Assembly (NCBI GenBank): GCA_018806915.1
Contig: JAGKQI010000100.1
Span: forward strand, 124,001 to 188,000
Origin: Phytophthora colocasiae
Taxonomy: Eukaryota > Oomycota > Peronosporomycetes > Peronosporales > Peronosporaceae
Direction: 5' to 3'
DNA: 64,000 nt
The stretch's first letter is position 1. Each line of letters opens with the position of its first letter. The notes beneath the pieces were generated by a model. It saw only the letters and a list, made by a program, of their open reading frames with translations. It was not told the DNA's origin and did no database searches. Below, one piece after another: positions 41,179-50,741 of this stretch. The position numbers and the translations under genes were made by a program.

Positions 41179-42132
41179 TCTCTACTCTCTAGGCTAGTCC
41201 CGTGTCTGTGTGTCTGTGTGTCTGTTCAACGTCTTAGCGCATAAACCTGCGTAGCTACCTGTCTCTCCATTTTGTACATGTACGTATTCTATACTGTATT
41301 TTCCCATAGTGTAGCCTATCCCTATCTTCTAGACTGCTCTCAGGAATGCCAAAATTACAAATATAGCCCACTAATGATAACCCTCTCAATGGCCTCTGAT
41401 TGGTCCGCACACCCGGCCACAAAATATTTAATTGGACAAAAGTAAGCTAAGTACGATTAAAATGCTGAGCTGCCCCGCTTTACAGACCGGTGATTGGCTA
41501 AAATGCATCCTACCGAGCGAAGCGAAGGTAGCACCTCGGTCAACTGGCGCGCGCCGAAGGTGTGGCGCCGATGGTGAGTAGTGGGGCGAACTGGAACAGT
41601 GAGCCCCACGGGTTTCAACCAAACACATACAAACCGCCCGCAAAAGCGGGCGGCACTCGGCTAAAATTGCTTCGATAAGTACGAAATAGTAGCTGCGAGC
41701 TCGCGAGCTCGCAGCCCCCACTGGTGATTGGCTAAAATACATCCTACCGAGCGAAGCGAAGGTAGCACCTCGGCCAACTGGCGCGCGCCGAAGGTGTGGC
41801 GCCGATGGTGAGTAGTGGGGCGAACTGGAACAGTGAGCCCCACGGGTTTCAACCAAACACATACAAACCGCCCGCAAAAGCGGGCGGCACTCGGCTAAAA
41901 TTGCTTCGATAAGTACGAAATAGTAGCTGCGAGCTCGCGAGCTCGCAGCCCCCACTGGTGATTGGCTAAAATACATCCTACCGAGCGAAGCGAAGGTAGC
42001 ACCTCGGCCAACTGGCGCGCGCCGAAGGTGTGGCGCCGATGGTGAGTAGTGGGGCGAACTGGAACAGTGAGCACCACGGGCTTCACCCAAACACATACAA
42101 ACCGCCCGCAAAAGCGGGCGGCACTCGGCTAG
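41179..42132 (+). mobile_element. Helitron-like element H1 with internal 234-bp amplification
   Basis: Begins TCTCTACTCTCTAGGCTAG directly after an A (41178) and ends with hairpin CCGCCCGCAAAAGCGGGCGG, seven bases, then CTAG (42129-42132). These are Helitron terminal rules: 5'-TC with TCTCTAC and 3'-hairpin-CTRR between A and T. No Rep/helicase is encoded, so it is non-autonomous. The body holds three partial copies of a 234-bp unit starting near 41491, 41725 and 41959. Each inner copy repeats the terminal hairpin followed by CTAA, as if replication had passed the terminator. Confidence 0.75.
41491..42120. repeat. 234-bp tandem repeats with several palindromes
   Basis: Units start at about 41491, 41725 and 41959 (GGTGATTGGCTAAAAT), with a further copy at 42463 in H2. 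Each carries a hairpin at CCGCCCGC/GCGGGCGG, and the full units carry a perfect 20-bp palindrome TGCGAGCTCGCGAGCTCGCA. The unit length is 78 codons, so a minus-strand frame stays open over three units by chance. Confidence 0.9.
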
Positions 42133-42636
42133 TCTCTACCCTCTAGGCTAGTGCCGTGTCTGTGTGTCTGTGTGTCTGTGTGTCCGTTGTGTGTGTGTTC
42201 AACGTCTTAGCGCATAAACCTGCGTAGCTACCTGTCTCTCCATTTTGTACATGTACGTATTCTATTCTGTATTTTCCCATAGTGTAGCCTATCCCTATCT
42301 TCTAGACTGCTCTCAGGAATGCCAAAATTACAAATATAGCCCACTAATGATAACCCTCTCAATGGCCTCTGATTGGTCCGCACACCCAGCCACAAAATTT
42401 TCATTGGACAAAAGTAAGCTAAGTACGATTAAAATGCTGAGCTGCCCCGCTTTACAGACCGGTGATTGGCTAAAATGCATCCTACCGAGCGAAGCGAAGG
42501 TAGCACCTCGGCCAACTGGCGCGCGCCGAAGGTGTGGCGCCGATGGAGAGTAGTGGGGCGAACTGGAACAGTGAGCCCCACGGGTTTCAACCAAACACAT
42601 ACAAACCGCCCGCAAAAGCGGGCGGCACTCGGCTAG
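42133..42636 (+). mobile_element. Helitron-like element H2, joined head to tail with H1
   Basis: Starts TCTCTACCCTCTAGGCTAG immediately after the CTAG of H1 and ends with the same hairpin (42606-42625), seven bases and CTAG (42633-42636), followed by T. The 504-bp sequence is nearly the same as H1 without its two extra 234-bp units. Direct head-to-tail joining without a spacer fits rolling-circle replication that overran one unit. Confidence 0.75.
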
Positions 42637-44150
42637 TTATGTAGTTGATACACTACTGTACGTACATGTACATGTGTACATGTAGTACATCCAACAACAT
42701 CAGGATGGCGTAGAGAGCCTCTATTACTAGAGGCTCAGATTTAATGATACATGTACAGTACTCATTGTAAGTTGCGAAAAACGGAATCTACCGGGCTAGG
42801 CAACACCTCTCGCAATCATCGTTTACACGCTGCTGTTTTCATGGGAGCAATTATCACGCAGATAGAGGACAGGGCGTCGTGCTTGAACCATTGCCCGTCA
42901 TCCTTTATTGAAATTTCGCTAAGATTGGGCAGCGGAGACATACCTCGTCGCACGCACATGTATACCCCAATACTGTACCAGTACTCTTCAAAGCATAAAG
43001 TGCTACAGCATCTAGAATCGTAAACCCAACAGTAAACATTGCAGAACCGCGCTGTATCCTTGTACAAACTGGAAGCATCAATACCAGCTCGTCTATTAGC
43101 CCAGGCCGCATCCAACAGTCTCAGTCCGGTTTGATGTTGGTGCATATGGCTCCACCTCAGCTGAGCTCTTGCGCACGCCTGCTCCGTCTTGAAGGTGTAG
43201 GCACTGCAATGACTAGACTATCTTGGCATCGCCCTTCTTCTCGACCGCGGCACGCACTATGAGGTTTACACAGCTGGTTAGTACCTTAGCAGTATGCAGA
43301 GCGTCCTCAGCGGCACCGCAGCACCACTGGTGCCACCAACAGCAGCCGAAGATGAAACAGCAGGCTTGATTTAATCGTAAAGCGAAAAGTGATTAAGATT
43401 TGTGGCCTAACCCGCTGGGTTCCGTTTTTCGTCGGGCTCAAGGCGCGGGATGGGGGGCGTACATAACTCGTTCGAGGAGGACTGAGGCCACACACGAGTG
43501 CACGCCGCCAGCAACAGTCTGTCCGTCACTGCAGCAATAGAAATGGCAGTCTCCTGGCCAACTTCAACGAGTGATCCGCACATTTGGTCCACATGAGCTG
43601 GGCACGTTTCTGCTCATTCTTTTGTCGGTCGTAAAAGTCCCAGCTTCGAACTGTGGGTCGAAGGCTAGATCAGCGTTGGCACCCGCACTTCGAACAGGTT
43701 TTCCGATGTCAATTCCAATACAACACACCTCAAAGTCGAGGTCTTTCCAAATACAACTCCATTTGTCCCATGTTTAGTGTTACCTTTTGATTAGTTTGGG
43801 TGATTATCATTCTGAGTCAACGTGTCGAAACGGTGCGTCCTTCCTTTCCTCTGTCCGACGTTGCCGATCAATTCACCAAATTGAATTCAGTAAGCCCGGA
43901 GAGCTCGCAGTGGCTGCATGCCCACTCGCTTCGAGAAATAAATCTGGATAATAGCCAGGGACTTGCATCTTCAGATGCTGCCGGGTTGGAAAGGGCACGG
44001 CGCTCTAGGATTCACGACCTGCAGCGCTAGGTCGGAGCCGCCTGGCAAAATGCAACGCGGCTCAAGCAGCAAAGCTCCTCCGATGAGATCATTCGAAAAC
44101 TGACACCGTGAAGCACACACCGTCACGGTAGCATATCTTACTACTCAACA
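42637..44150. other. gene-free DNA, mostly inverted-duplication flank
   Basis: 42637-42980 is unique AT-rich DNA with alternating GTACATGTAC tracts. From about 42980 it is the mirror of 28300-29480. Short frames such as 42816-43145 are not conserved between the two copies and are not supported as genes. Confidence 0.5.
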
Positions 44151-44204
44151 GCAGTACGCCAACGCTCTGCAGTACGCCAACGCTCTGCAGTACGCCAACA
44201 CTCT
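44151..44204 (+). repeat. three 18-bp repeats directly before the MYB2 ATG
   Basis: GCAGTACGCCAACGCTCT in three tandem copies, the last with one change, ending nine bases before ATG 44214. The same array is in the mirror copy just upstream of 28230. Probably 5' UTR; a regulatory role is a guess. Confidence 0.8.
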
Positions 44205-44213
44205 GCAGCACAC

Positions 44214-44771
44214 ATGACGATATCGGACGTCGTACAGAGCGGCCTATTCGAAGGCGACAAGGAGGACCAGCAGCAGCTCATCCGGATACCAATCCGCGCC
44301 GCAGAGGTGAGTGGATCCAAACGGAGGCGACGTTCTCGTCGACAGGACCCACCCAGTGAACGAAGTCGTCTCCTCTGGACCACCGACGAGCACGACCGGT
44401 TTCTCGAGGGCTTGGAGCTCTACCCGTCCGGACCGTGGAAGATCATCGCCGACCACGTCGGTACACGGACCACCCGACAGACAATGACGCATGCTCAGAA
44501 ATACCGTCAGAAGATCGAGCGTCGGAAGCAGAAGGAGAACAGGGATAGTATCGAGAGTGCACCATCCGAGACGTCACAAGATGCTGCTGGACAGACAAGA
44601 GAGCCATTGCTGACGGAGCCTGAGGGTGCCTCGCTGTTCGATGCCACGGAGCACGCGGTGTTGCTCGAATTCCTCGACAATTTCCACCCGAGTGAGATCG
44701 ACCACGACGAGCCGCTGCTGTACACGGATGGCAAGGACTTCTTGCTTGACATTAACGACGCGGACGAGTAA
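44214..44771 (+). CDS. SHAQKYF-type single-MYB transcription factor, copy 2
   Basis: 185 residues. The N-terminal motif MTISDVVQSGLFEGDKEDQQ and LIRIPIRAAE are followed by the basic patch KRRRRSRRQ, one MYB repeat at 53-101 (Trp55, Trp75), THAQKYRQKIERRKQK, an acidic Ser/Glu-rich middle, LLEFLDNFHPSEIDHDEPLL and the end LLDINDADE. A single repeat with THAQKY marks the SHAQKYF class; Phytophthora members are known regulators of development. It is complete, while its inverted twin at 27672 is frameshifted. Confidence 0.9.
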   Translation: MTISDVVQSGLFEGDKEDQQQLIRIPIRAAEVSGSKRRRRSRRQDPPSERSRLLWTTDEHDRFLEGLELYPSGPWKIIADHVGTRTTRQTMTHAQKYRQKIERRKQKENRDSIESAPSETSQDAAGQTREPLLTEPEGASLFDATEHAVLLEFLDNFHPSEIDHDEPLLYTDGKDFLLDINDADE

Positions 44772-45712
44772 GGGATAAAGAGTACTGAAGTAGTAATTGC
44801 TAAAGCTTTGGTCTATAGATTTTGGATCGCAACAAGTTGAAGTTTTGCCATGCCGTTATAGTAGCTGAACGTATTTTGGTGCAGCCTCGACCGCGTCAAC
44901 TATAAACGAGCATTTCGCTACTTGGTACTGGTATCTATCAACAGCAGTGGCCTCAACGACCCCTACTTCTCGACTCGTAGTCTCCATTTTACGCTTTGAA
45001 TCAGCAGCAACGACATTAGCCTTCGCCAGGAACAGCAGGCTTCGCCGCCGCTGCGTCATATCCGTTGACGCCGCGCTGTTCAATCAAGTTTGTGCGGTCG
45101 CAGTTGTGCATGTGACCAGGCTTTTGCATCTCGGGGGGACTGTCGGATCGCGCCGTCTCGGATGTGAAGCAGCGTTTGGCCGTCTCCGCCGTTCGTATCG
45201 CTATGTGCACTTTTGATTCAAGTGGGGGCTTTCGAAGTCTCACTTGGCTTTTGTATCGGAAAATCCGTTTTTCAATCAAACGCAGTGCGAATGTGACCGT
45301 TTTCTGGCGAGCGAAGTGAAAAACCCACATGGATGCGAGTTTTTCGAAAAAGACCACTCACTTCAACGGTATCAAAAGCCAGCATCGTCTATAACCCTGT
45401 GGGTAAAACTGCTTCATCCGCTTCAGAACCCTAAAATACCCTGTGCTTTTCGCTTCACGACCGCTCGATCTCTCCCACCCACCGCGTTCCTCACTTCGCC
45501 CATCTATCAAGTGGTCCGCTGGTGCTCCACCGATGTATCAGGAAAATTTCCACTGCGCTGATGATTGGCCATCCGGCAACGACGGAGTGAACGTATCCTT
45601 CGATTGAAGAGAGCCCAACGGATAAAACAACATTGAAGTCAAATGCTCATTCTCGTTTTAGCGCCAAAGTGCTCACATCGCTACCAACACACTACAGTTA
45701 GTAAACATCATC
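44772..45712. other. spacer between MYB2 and MYB4
   Basis: About 940 bases holding the MYB2 3' flank and MYB4 promoter. It is part of arm 2 up to 45662 and keeps several overlapping open frames of about 100 codons on both strands. Their identity in both arms reflects recent duplication, not selection on protein. Confidence 0.6.
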
Positions 45713-46387
45713 ATGACGATCTCCTCCGTCGTACAGAACGGCTTCTTCCAAGACGGCAACCAATTGATCCGTATCCCCCCACGATCAGCGGAAAAGGTGA
45801 CGGCGGCTCGTCGTCGAGCTCGTCTCGCCCGTGAAAAGTCCAAGAAGCGTATGAGCGACCGTAGTCGCCTCCTCTGGACCTCCGAAGAGCACGAACGTTT
45901 CCTCGAAGCTCTGGAAATGTATCCATCTGGACCCTGGAAGATCATTGCCAACCATGTAGGCACTCGTTCGACCAGACAAGCCATGACCCACGCACAAAAA
46001 TACCGTCAGAAGATCGAACGTCGCAAGCAAAAGCAACTGAAGCTCAACACCAGCGCCACTGTCAGTATCGCACAGCTTGACGCACTGTTCCCGTGCTCAC
46101 CGACGACCGTTGATAGTGCTGACTTCACCGTTTTACAGATAATGGAGCAACCTGTTACCAGTGACTCTGCATCGGATATTGATGACGTTGAGCGGGCATT
46201 GACGATGGAGTTTTTGGACGAATTCCAGCCTTTGACAATGGACTGCGACGAGCCTCTAACGAGCTTACCGGGATTCTCGAATGACGATCCGTTTTGGCTC
46301 GACATCGGAGCTATTAGCGCTTCGATCACCACTTCTTCAACGGCAACAGAACCGGCCGTGTGGGACAGCGAGATCCTCTCGCTCTAA
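45713..46387 (+). CDS. SHAQKYF-type single-MYB transcription factor, copy 4
   Basis: 224 residues, the most diverged copy. MTISSVVQNGFFQDGNQLIRIPPRSAE, a basic run ARRRARLAREKSKKR, MYB repeat with Trp55 and Trp75 (LLWTSEEHERF, PSGPWKIIANHVG), MTHAQKYRQKIERRKQK, then a longer acidic tail with TMEFLDEFQPLTMDCDEPL, matching the C-terminal motif of the other copies, and WDSEILSL at the end. Intact. The inverted duplication stops within its 5' flank, so this gene itself was not copied. Confidence 0.9.
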   Translation: MTISSVVQNGFFQDGNQLIRIPPRSAEKVTAARRRARLAREKSKKRMSDRSRLLWTSEEHERFLEALEMYPSGPWKIIANHVGTRSTRQAMTHAQKYRQKIERRKQKQLKLNTSATVSIAQLDALFPCSPTTVDSADFTVLQIMEQPVTSDSASDIDDVERALTMEFLDEFQPLTMDCDEPLTSLPGFSNDDPFWLDIGAISASITTSSTATEPAVWDSEILSL

Positions 46388-46500
46388 GTAAGTTTTTTTA
46401 TGACTAGGACCAAACTCGAAGTTGCGAGTTACCGTAAGTGGTTAGTGTGGAGTAGTGTTCGCACTAACGCTAACTGTAGAGTTGGCGACCCTGTATATAA

Positions 46501-47626
46501 ACAGTTAGTTAGTGTGTAGTAAAATTTACTAACATGTTGGTGGAGTTAGACGCTCACCCTTCGCTTACTGATCCTGAGCCTACAGTTCTGTTGAATGTTG
46601 AATGTTGAAGCTTTCTGTCGCGACTAGATTCAGGTTTTGCACTACCGGTATCAAAGACCGAGCCCTTTCCAGCTGCTTCAGATATCGTTGGCGGTCAGAT
46701 GACAATGATCGGTTGGCTATCGAAGCGCCAACCGCCCTCGTTCGTCTCTCAGGTTACTTTTTAATCAACGAGGTCACCTTCGTAAAGACCGCGACCAGGT
46801 GCTTTGAGATGCCCTCTCCATCGACACCCTCCAAGAAGGCCCGGTCTTACTTAGACGCATTCAACGTCGCTACGCCGCCTGCCAAGCCGACAAAATTCGA
46901 CATAGCGATATACCTTACTCGTATTGGGTCTACAAACAAATTCGAGAGATGGTGGAGTATCGTTGGAACTTTATTCATACATCGTAAATGGGTCTATCAT
47001 ACCTGTTGTGCCCGAAGCACCTCACAAGCAAGTGGCTTCCAGGTGACCAGGTGGCGACTAAAGTTCAATTACGCCAGTACATCAATGAATTCTACCGTGA
47101 CAGTGAAAGCACTGCTTCTCAGTGCAAGATAGAGCTTGCTCAGTTTATCAAAATGAGGATTACGTGTTCTACAACCCAAATGGAGCTCTACAAGGATATG
47201 GACGCACTGGAATACTGGCTTGATCATGGTGTGACTGAATTCCCGCTCTTGGCTCCAATTGCAACGAGACTCTTTACGGTTCCTACCTCTTCTGCTGCTG
47301 CAGAACGTGTTTGGAGTGCCTTTGCTTTCGTGTGGTCTAAACGCCGCAATCGCTTGACAGCAGACAAAGTTGAGAAGTTAGTGTTTCTCTATACAAACTT
47401 CGCTCTGCTCGATACGGAGGACTCTACGGACTACGTGAGACGCGTGATTGAAGACTTGGAAGACGAAGCTACTGAAGACAGCGACGCATTGGCTGCGCAG
47501 GACAATACAGTACTACTATAGTCCTGTAGTTATATAGGAAGTCCACAACAAACAGGGTAACACGTTTGCTAACAGCACTAACAGTAAGTTAGTGTGTAGT
47601 AATTCTAGCAAACATGTTGGCGGAGT
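46501..47626. repeat. 46-bp direct repeats flanking a hAT-type remnant
   Basis: ACAGTTAGTTAGTGTGTAGT at 46501 and ACAGTAAGTTAGTGTGTAGT at 47581 begin 46-bp copies that both continue to CATGTTGG and GGAGT, exactly 1080 bp apart. The order and direction suggest subterminal repeats of the remnant or a short direct duplication; I could not find inverted ends. Confidence 0.65.
46602..47521 (+). pseudogene. hAT-type transposase remnant (C-terminal dimerisation region)
   Basis: Two overlapping frames read one protein. The first (46602-47132) has SYLDAFNVATPP and FERWWSIVG. The second (from about 46988) has LSYLLCPKHLTSKWLPG, LRQYINEFY, then PIATRLFTVPTSSAAAERVWSAFAFVWSKRRNRL and KVEKLVFLYTNFALL, the hAT C-terminal dimerisation block with its conserved SSAAxER. 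The DNA-binding and most catalytic parts are missing. It has a different sequence from the hAT at 8.5-10.8 kb. Confidence 0.75.
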
Positions 47627-48207
47627 ACACTAGTGTGGAGTGGTAGAATGCAGTGAAATGCTTATGAATCAAATCAAAGACAATTGAGATGAACAACAAG
47701 TCTTTTAGTACAAGAACGATCGATGTCATGGAACTCTGGGAGTCGTAACTGTACCATTGCCGTTCAGGAATCTTACTATCACTAAATACTGACAACGTCG
47801 ACTTAAGCCCGTTATCATTCCCGTTGCCGTTGCCATTGGAGTTCCCGTTTCCGTTTGAGTTGCATATACCTTTCGAATTCACAGGGCTCGTATTATCACT
47901 GGAGGCTGACGAAGCCGATTTCAACGTGTTGTCATTCGAGTTCCCATTGTCAATTTCCTATTTGCGCTCGAGTGGATTCTTCGGAAGTTATCCCCACTGT
48001 GGCCGATCTAAATATTGGGAATCACCACTTCCGTGACGTAAGACTATTACCGGGGGCAACTGGAGAATAAAATCCCCATTGAATTTAAAGGTATCAACAG
48101 TTTTGAGAAGATAAAATCTTCGTTATTTTGTGCAAGTGGAGTCTACTGGTGCTTGATCGGTGAGGTGAGAGTTGTAACCTACATGATCAGGCAGAGTTTT
48201 CTTGATT
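47627..48207. other. intergenic, possible low-complexity exon remnant
   Basis: A minus-strand frame at 47589-47924 encodes NSNGNGNSNGNGNGNDNG-type Asn/Gly repeats, then a hydrophobic end. It has no start or splice support. Otherwise nothing was recognised. Confidence 0.4.
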
Positions 48208-48888
48208 CTACACATTCTGTTGCTTCTTGTGCAATTGGAAGTCCTCCATTCCCTGCAGCCACGACGCAACTGTGAGCCCATCCGGACAATGCGAACACAC
48301 CACGCCCAACGCCCCCACGTCATGCACGTTCTCCATATCGTCGTCGTTGAACAGCATTTCCTCAAACTGTACACCACTCTGGTCCTTCAACTGCTTGAAG
48401 TGGGTCGTCTTACTGCCTGGGAACACCGTCACGAAGTCTGCGATGTCTCCCAGTGGTTTTTTGGCAACCAACTCGCCGTCTTCTCCACGCAATTCCACAT
48501 CCATGAGACTCAACACCTTCTTGGCCGTGTCAATCTCCTCCGTACGTGACGCCACCCCGATCTTCGTGTTTCGGAACTGAGGGTCCGTCTTCAACACGCT
48601 CAAGACCGAGTGGATCTCCGGGTAGAAATGCACTTGCCATCCGATGGCGTCCGTGACGTCTCCCGTGACTGAGTCCTTGATGATTTTGTCGTTGTGCAGT
48701 TCATCCATGGCTGGGAACCACATCGTAAAGTCGAGATCGAAGACGACGAGTTCCGGGATGTAGGTCCACTTTCGGAAGACGCGAGTGGCGTGGTCTGGGT
48801 CGTTGCTCTCAATGGAGCGATTCTTTCCGGGTGCGAGGTCCTTGGGCATAGTTGATCAGTGGAGTATTGTTGTCCTTGATGAGGAAAA
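48200..48888 (-). repeat. inverted repeat arm: HAD phosphatase copy a
   Basis: Near-identical reverse complement of 50742-51420. The match spans the whole coding region and about 40 bases upstream (to TTGATGAGGAAAA). Arms lie about 1.85 kb apart, with copy b between them. Gene conversion or recent duplication could keep them alike. Confidence 0.9.
48208..48849 (-). CDS. HAD-superfamily phosphatase, MDP-1/acid phosphatase type, copy a
   Basis: 213 residues from ATG 48849 (MPKDLAPGKNRS). HAD motif I is VVFDLDFTMWF, with the nucleophile and general acid Asp in DLDFT. Motif II is GVASRTEE, a Lys in KTTHFKQL forms motif III, and motif IV is MLFNDDDMENVHDVGALGV. The DxDxT-W pattern and small cap match magnesium-dependent phosphatase-1, which in other eukaryotes removes phosphate from protein tyrosine or glycated sugars; the substrate here is unknown. 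No signal peptide, so cytosolic. Nearly identical to copy c in opposite orientation; they differ at the last residues (QQNV versus QRNA). Confidence 0.88.
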   Translation of the reverse strand: MPKDLAPGKNRSIESNDPDHATRVFRKWTYIPELVVFDLDFTMWFPAMDELHNDKIIKDSVTGDVTDAIGWQVHFYPEIHSVLSVLKTDPQFRNTKIGVASRTEEIDTAKKVLSLMDVELRGEDGELVAKKPLGDIADFVTVFPGSKTTHFKQLKDQSGVQFEEMLFNDDDMENVHDVGALGVVCSHCPDGLTVASWLQGMEDFQLHKKQQNV

Positions 48889-50023
48889 TTGAGGAATGAG
48901 GAAATACTTCCTATTCATAGCTATTAGAATGTGTTGGTGCTTGGTGTTTGAAATGCTGTATACTCGCCTTGGTGCAGTGTCTGTACTAAACGTTTGGGCT
49001 GCTTCGAGTCGTATGGGCTCCTCATGATGCAGGTGTGTCATTGCAATGGAACCGTGCGCATAGTATTCAATCCTAAAACACAGCGTGCCGACGATCTGTC
49101 TTGTGCAAAAACGAAGAATCTGAGACTGGATGGAGTTCTATGATACAGTACCGTGCTGCGTGTGTCGGGACGAAGCTAAACTGTGCTCCTCACAATGACA
49201 AAAGTCTTCAATGTGGTAATACATGTGCCTGGTTGGTATGTACTGTAGATTTTGCTTTGCCGCTGATATGTTAAATGTAAACACGCGTTGCTACTTCAAT
49301 GCTGCGGCGTTAAACGGTGGGAATCCCTGTGTGATATACTAAGATTCGTTACCAGCACTACTACATGTAGTGCCACTAGACCATAAGGTTTCTAATATCG
49401 CCACGATGTGCTCCATGGCAAGCTGTCTATCCGTAAAGTCTTCGCTTGCTCAAACAGAGGTTTGCCTCAGCAGATATGCACGATGAAGTGGCGTCACTGG
49501 TGCGATCTCGCTTCGAGTGAGTGATGGTAGCGTGGAATACGCTTTTACAAACACGATGTTGCATTCGGATCCAAATGATCACAACTACATGTACCGAGGA
49601 AAGCGAATCATTGTTAGAAATCTGGTTTCAGAATCTACCAGCACCATACGAAGTTGGTTTTGCTCTTTTCATACAGTTTGAGCAGCAAGCACTCATAGCT
49701 AAACGTGAAGGAGTGGACGACTTGGAGAAAATATCTGTCTGGTTAAAGTTTGACGCATTTCGTCGCGCAAAAGAAGTCACTGCGAAGCAATAATTGCCAA
49801 AATGATTCTTACACTGGGCGAATTTCTGTCGAAGAGTTTCAAGTGCGTGGAGACTAACATCCTAAAGCCAAGTCTATATAGCAAGCGCTTCATTTCTAAG
49901 TTCTTTCAGCTCAATTGAGGAGAAAAAAATGAATCTCCACTGCAGCAGCACGGAATGGACGAAATGAACAGTTAGTGGCGTGATCTAACAGCTCCACTGC
50001 GATGTTTCCAGCTCCAGTATATC
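48889..50023. other. intergenic within the HAD cluster
   Basis: About 1.1 kb inside the inverted repeat. One plus-strand frame at 49521-49793 (90 codons: FQNLPAPYEVGFALFIQFEQQ...) reads somewhat like protein but has no homologue I recognise and no promoter or splice support. It could be a fragment of an unknown gene. Confidence 0.4.
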
Positions 50024-50623
50024 CTACTTCTCCTTTCCTTCTTGAAAAGCTTGCATCCCTTGCAACCAAGTGCTCCAGGTCACTCCATCAGGGCAGAACT
50101 GACACGTGACGCCCAGTCTCGACACATCTTGGATATTTCGATACTCGTCGTCGACGAAGAGCATGTCTTTATAAGCCACATCACTCTCCTGCAGGAACTT
50201 GCTGAAATGAGCAATTTTACAGGTCGGATAGATCTCCACGTAGCTCGCAATTTTCTCCAGAGTCTTCATCTTCTTGCCTTCCCCGTCATTCTTGATACTA
50301 ACCTCAAGGAGTCCCATACATTCCTTCGCTGCCTCGATCTCCCCCGTACGCGATGCAATTGCCACTTTCGTTTCAGAGAATTGAGCATCCGTCTCGAGGA
50401 TATTCAGCACCAGCGTCACCTCAGGCAATAGACTCAGCGCTTTCCCATAGCGATCAAGAACCGTCCCCGGATCCTCCGTCTTCGTGAAAGGACCACCATT
50501 CAGCACGTCAATGTACGGCCCCCACAGAGTATAGTCAAGGTCGAACACCACCAGCCGAGGAACGTGCGTCCATTGCTGAGACGTTAACGCGGCAGATGTC
50601 GTCGACCCTGAACCTCGCCCCAT
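50024..50623 (-). CDS. HAD-superfamily phosphatase, MDP-1 type, copy b
   Basis: 199 residues from ATG 50623. VVFDLDYTLWG (nucleophile Asp), AIASRTGE, a Lys in CKIAHFSKF and MLFVDDEYRNIQDVSRLGV give all four HAD motifs, closest of the four copies to canonical MDP-1 (DLDYTLW and DDEYRN). It ends FQEGKEK. Probably the ancestral or least altered member. Divergent orientation with copy c, 151 bases between their ATGs, so the two may share a promoter. Confidence 0.88.
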   Translation of the reverse strand: MGRGSGSTTSAALTSQQWTHVPRLVVFDLDYTLWGPYIDVLNGGPFTKTEDPGTVLDRYGKALSLLPEVTLVLNILETDAQFSETKVAIASRTGEIEAAKECMGLLEVSIKNDGEGKKMKTLEKIASYVEIYPTCKIAHFSKFLQESDVAYKDMLFVDDEYRNIQDVSRLGVTCQFCPDGVTWSTWLQGMQAFQEGKEK

Positions 50624-50741
50624 TTTCCTCCCGGATTATGAAGCAGAGACAGATTTGGCGATCTTCTGGCAACAGCGTAAGCTTTGGATGGTCACGCAAC
50701 GAAATGTGGCCTAACGTTTCAAAGTCATTTCCGGTTTTTCC

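Larger units (their letters stand above)
42980..45662 (+). repeat. inverted-duplication arm 2 (MYB2 with both flanks)
   Basis: Mirror image of 27583-29480 plus 20030-20808. It contains an intact MYB gene and stops about 50 bases before the ATG of MYB4. The copy here is uninterrupted by elements, so it shows the structure arm 1 had before Gypsy-1 inserted. Confidence 0.85.

Noticed and set aside
41428..42111. 227-residue minus-strand frame made of three 78-residue repeats (MCLVETRGAHCSSSPHYSPSAP...)
   Set aside because: It exists because the 234-bp Helitron-internal unit is a multiple of three and lacks stops in that frame. There is no start context, domain or non-repeat part, and a related frame in H2 is short.
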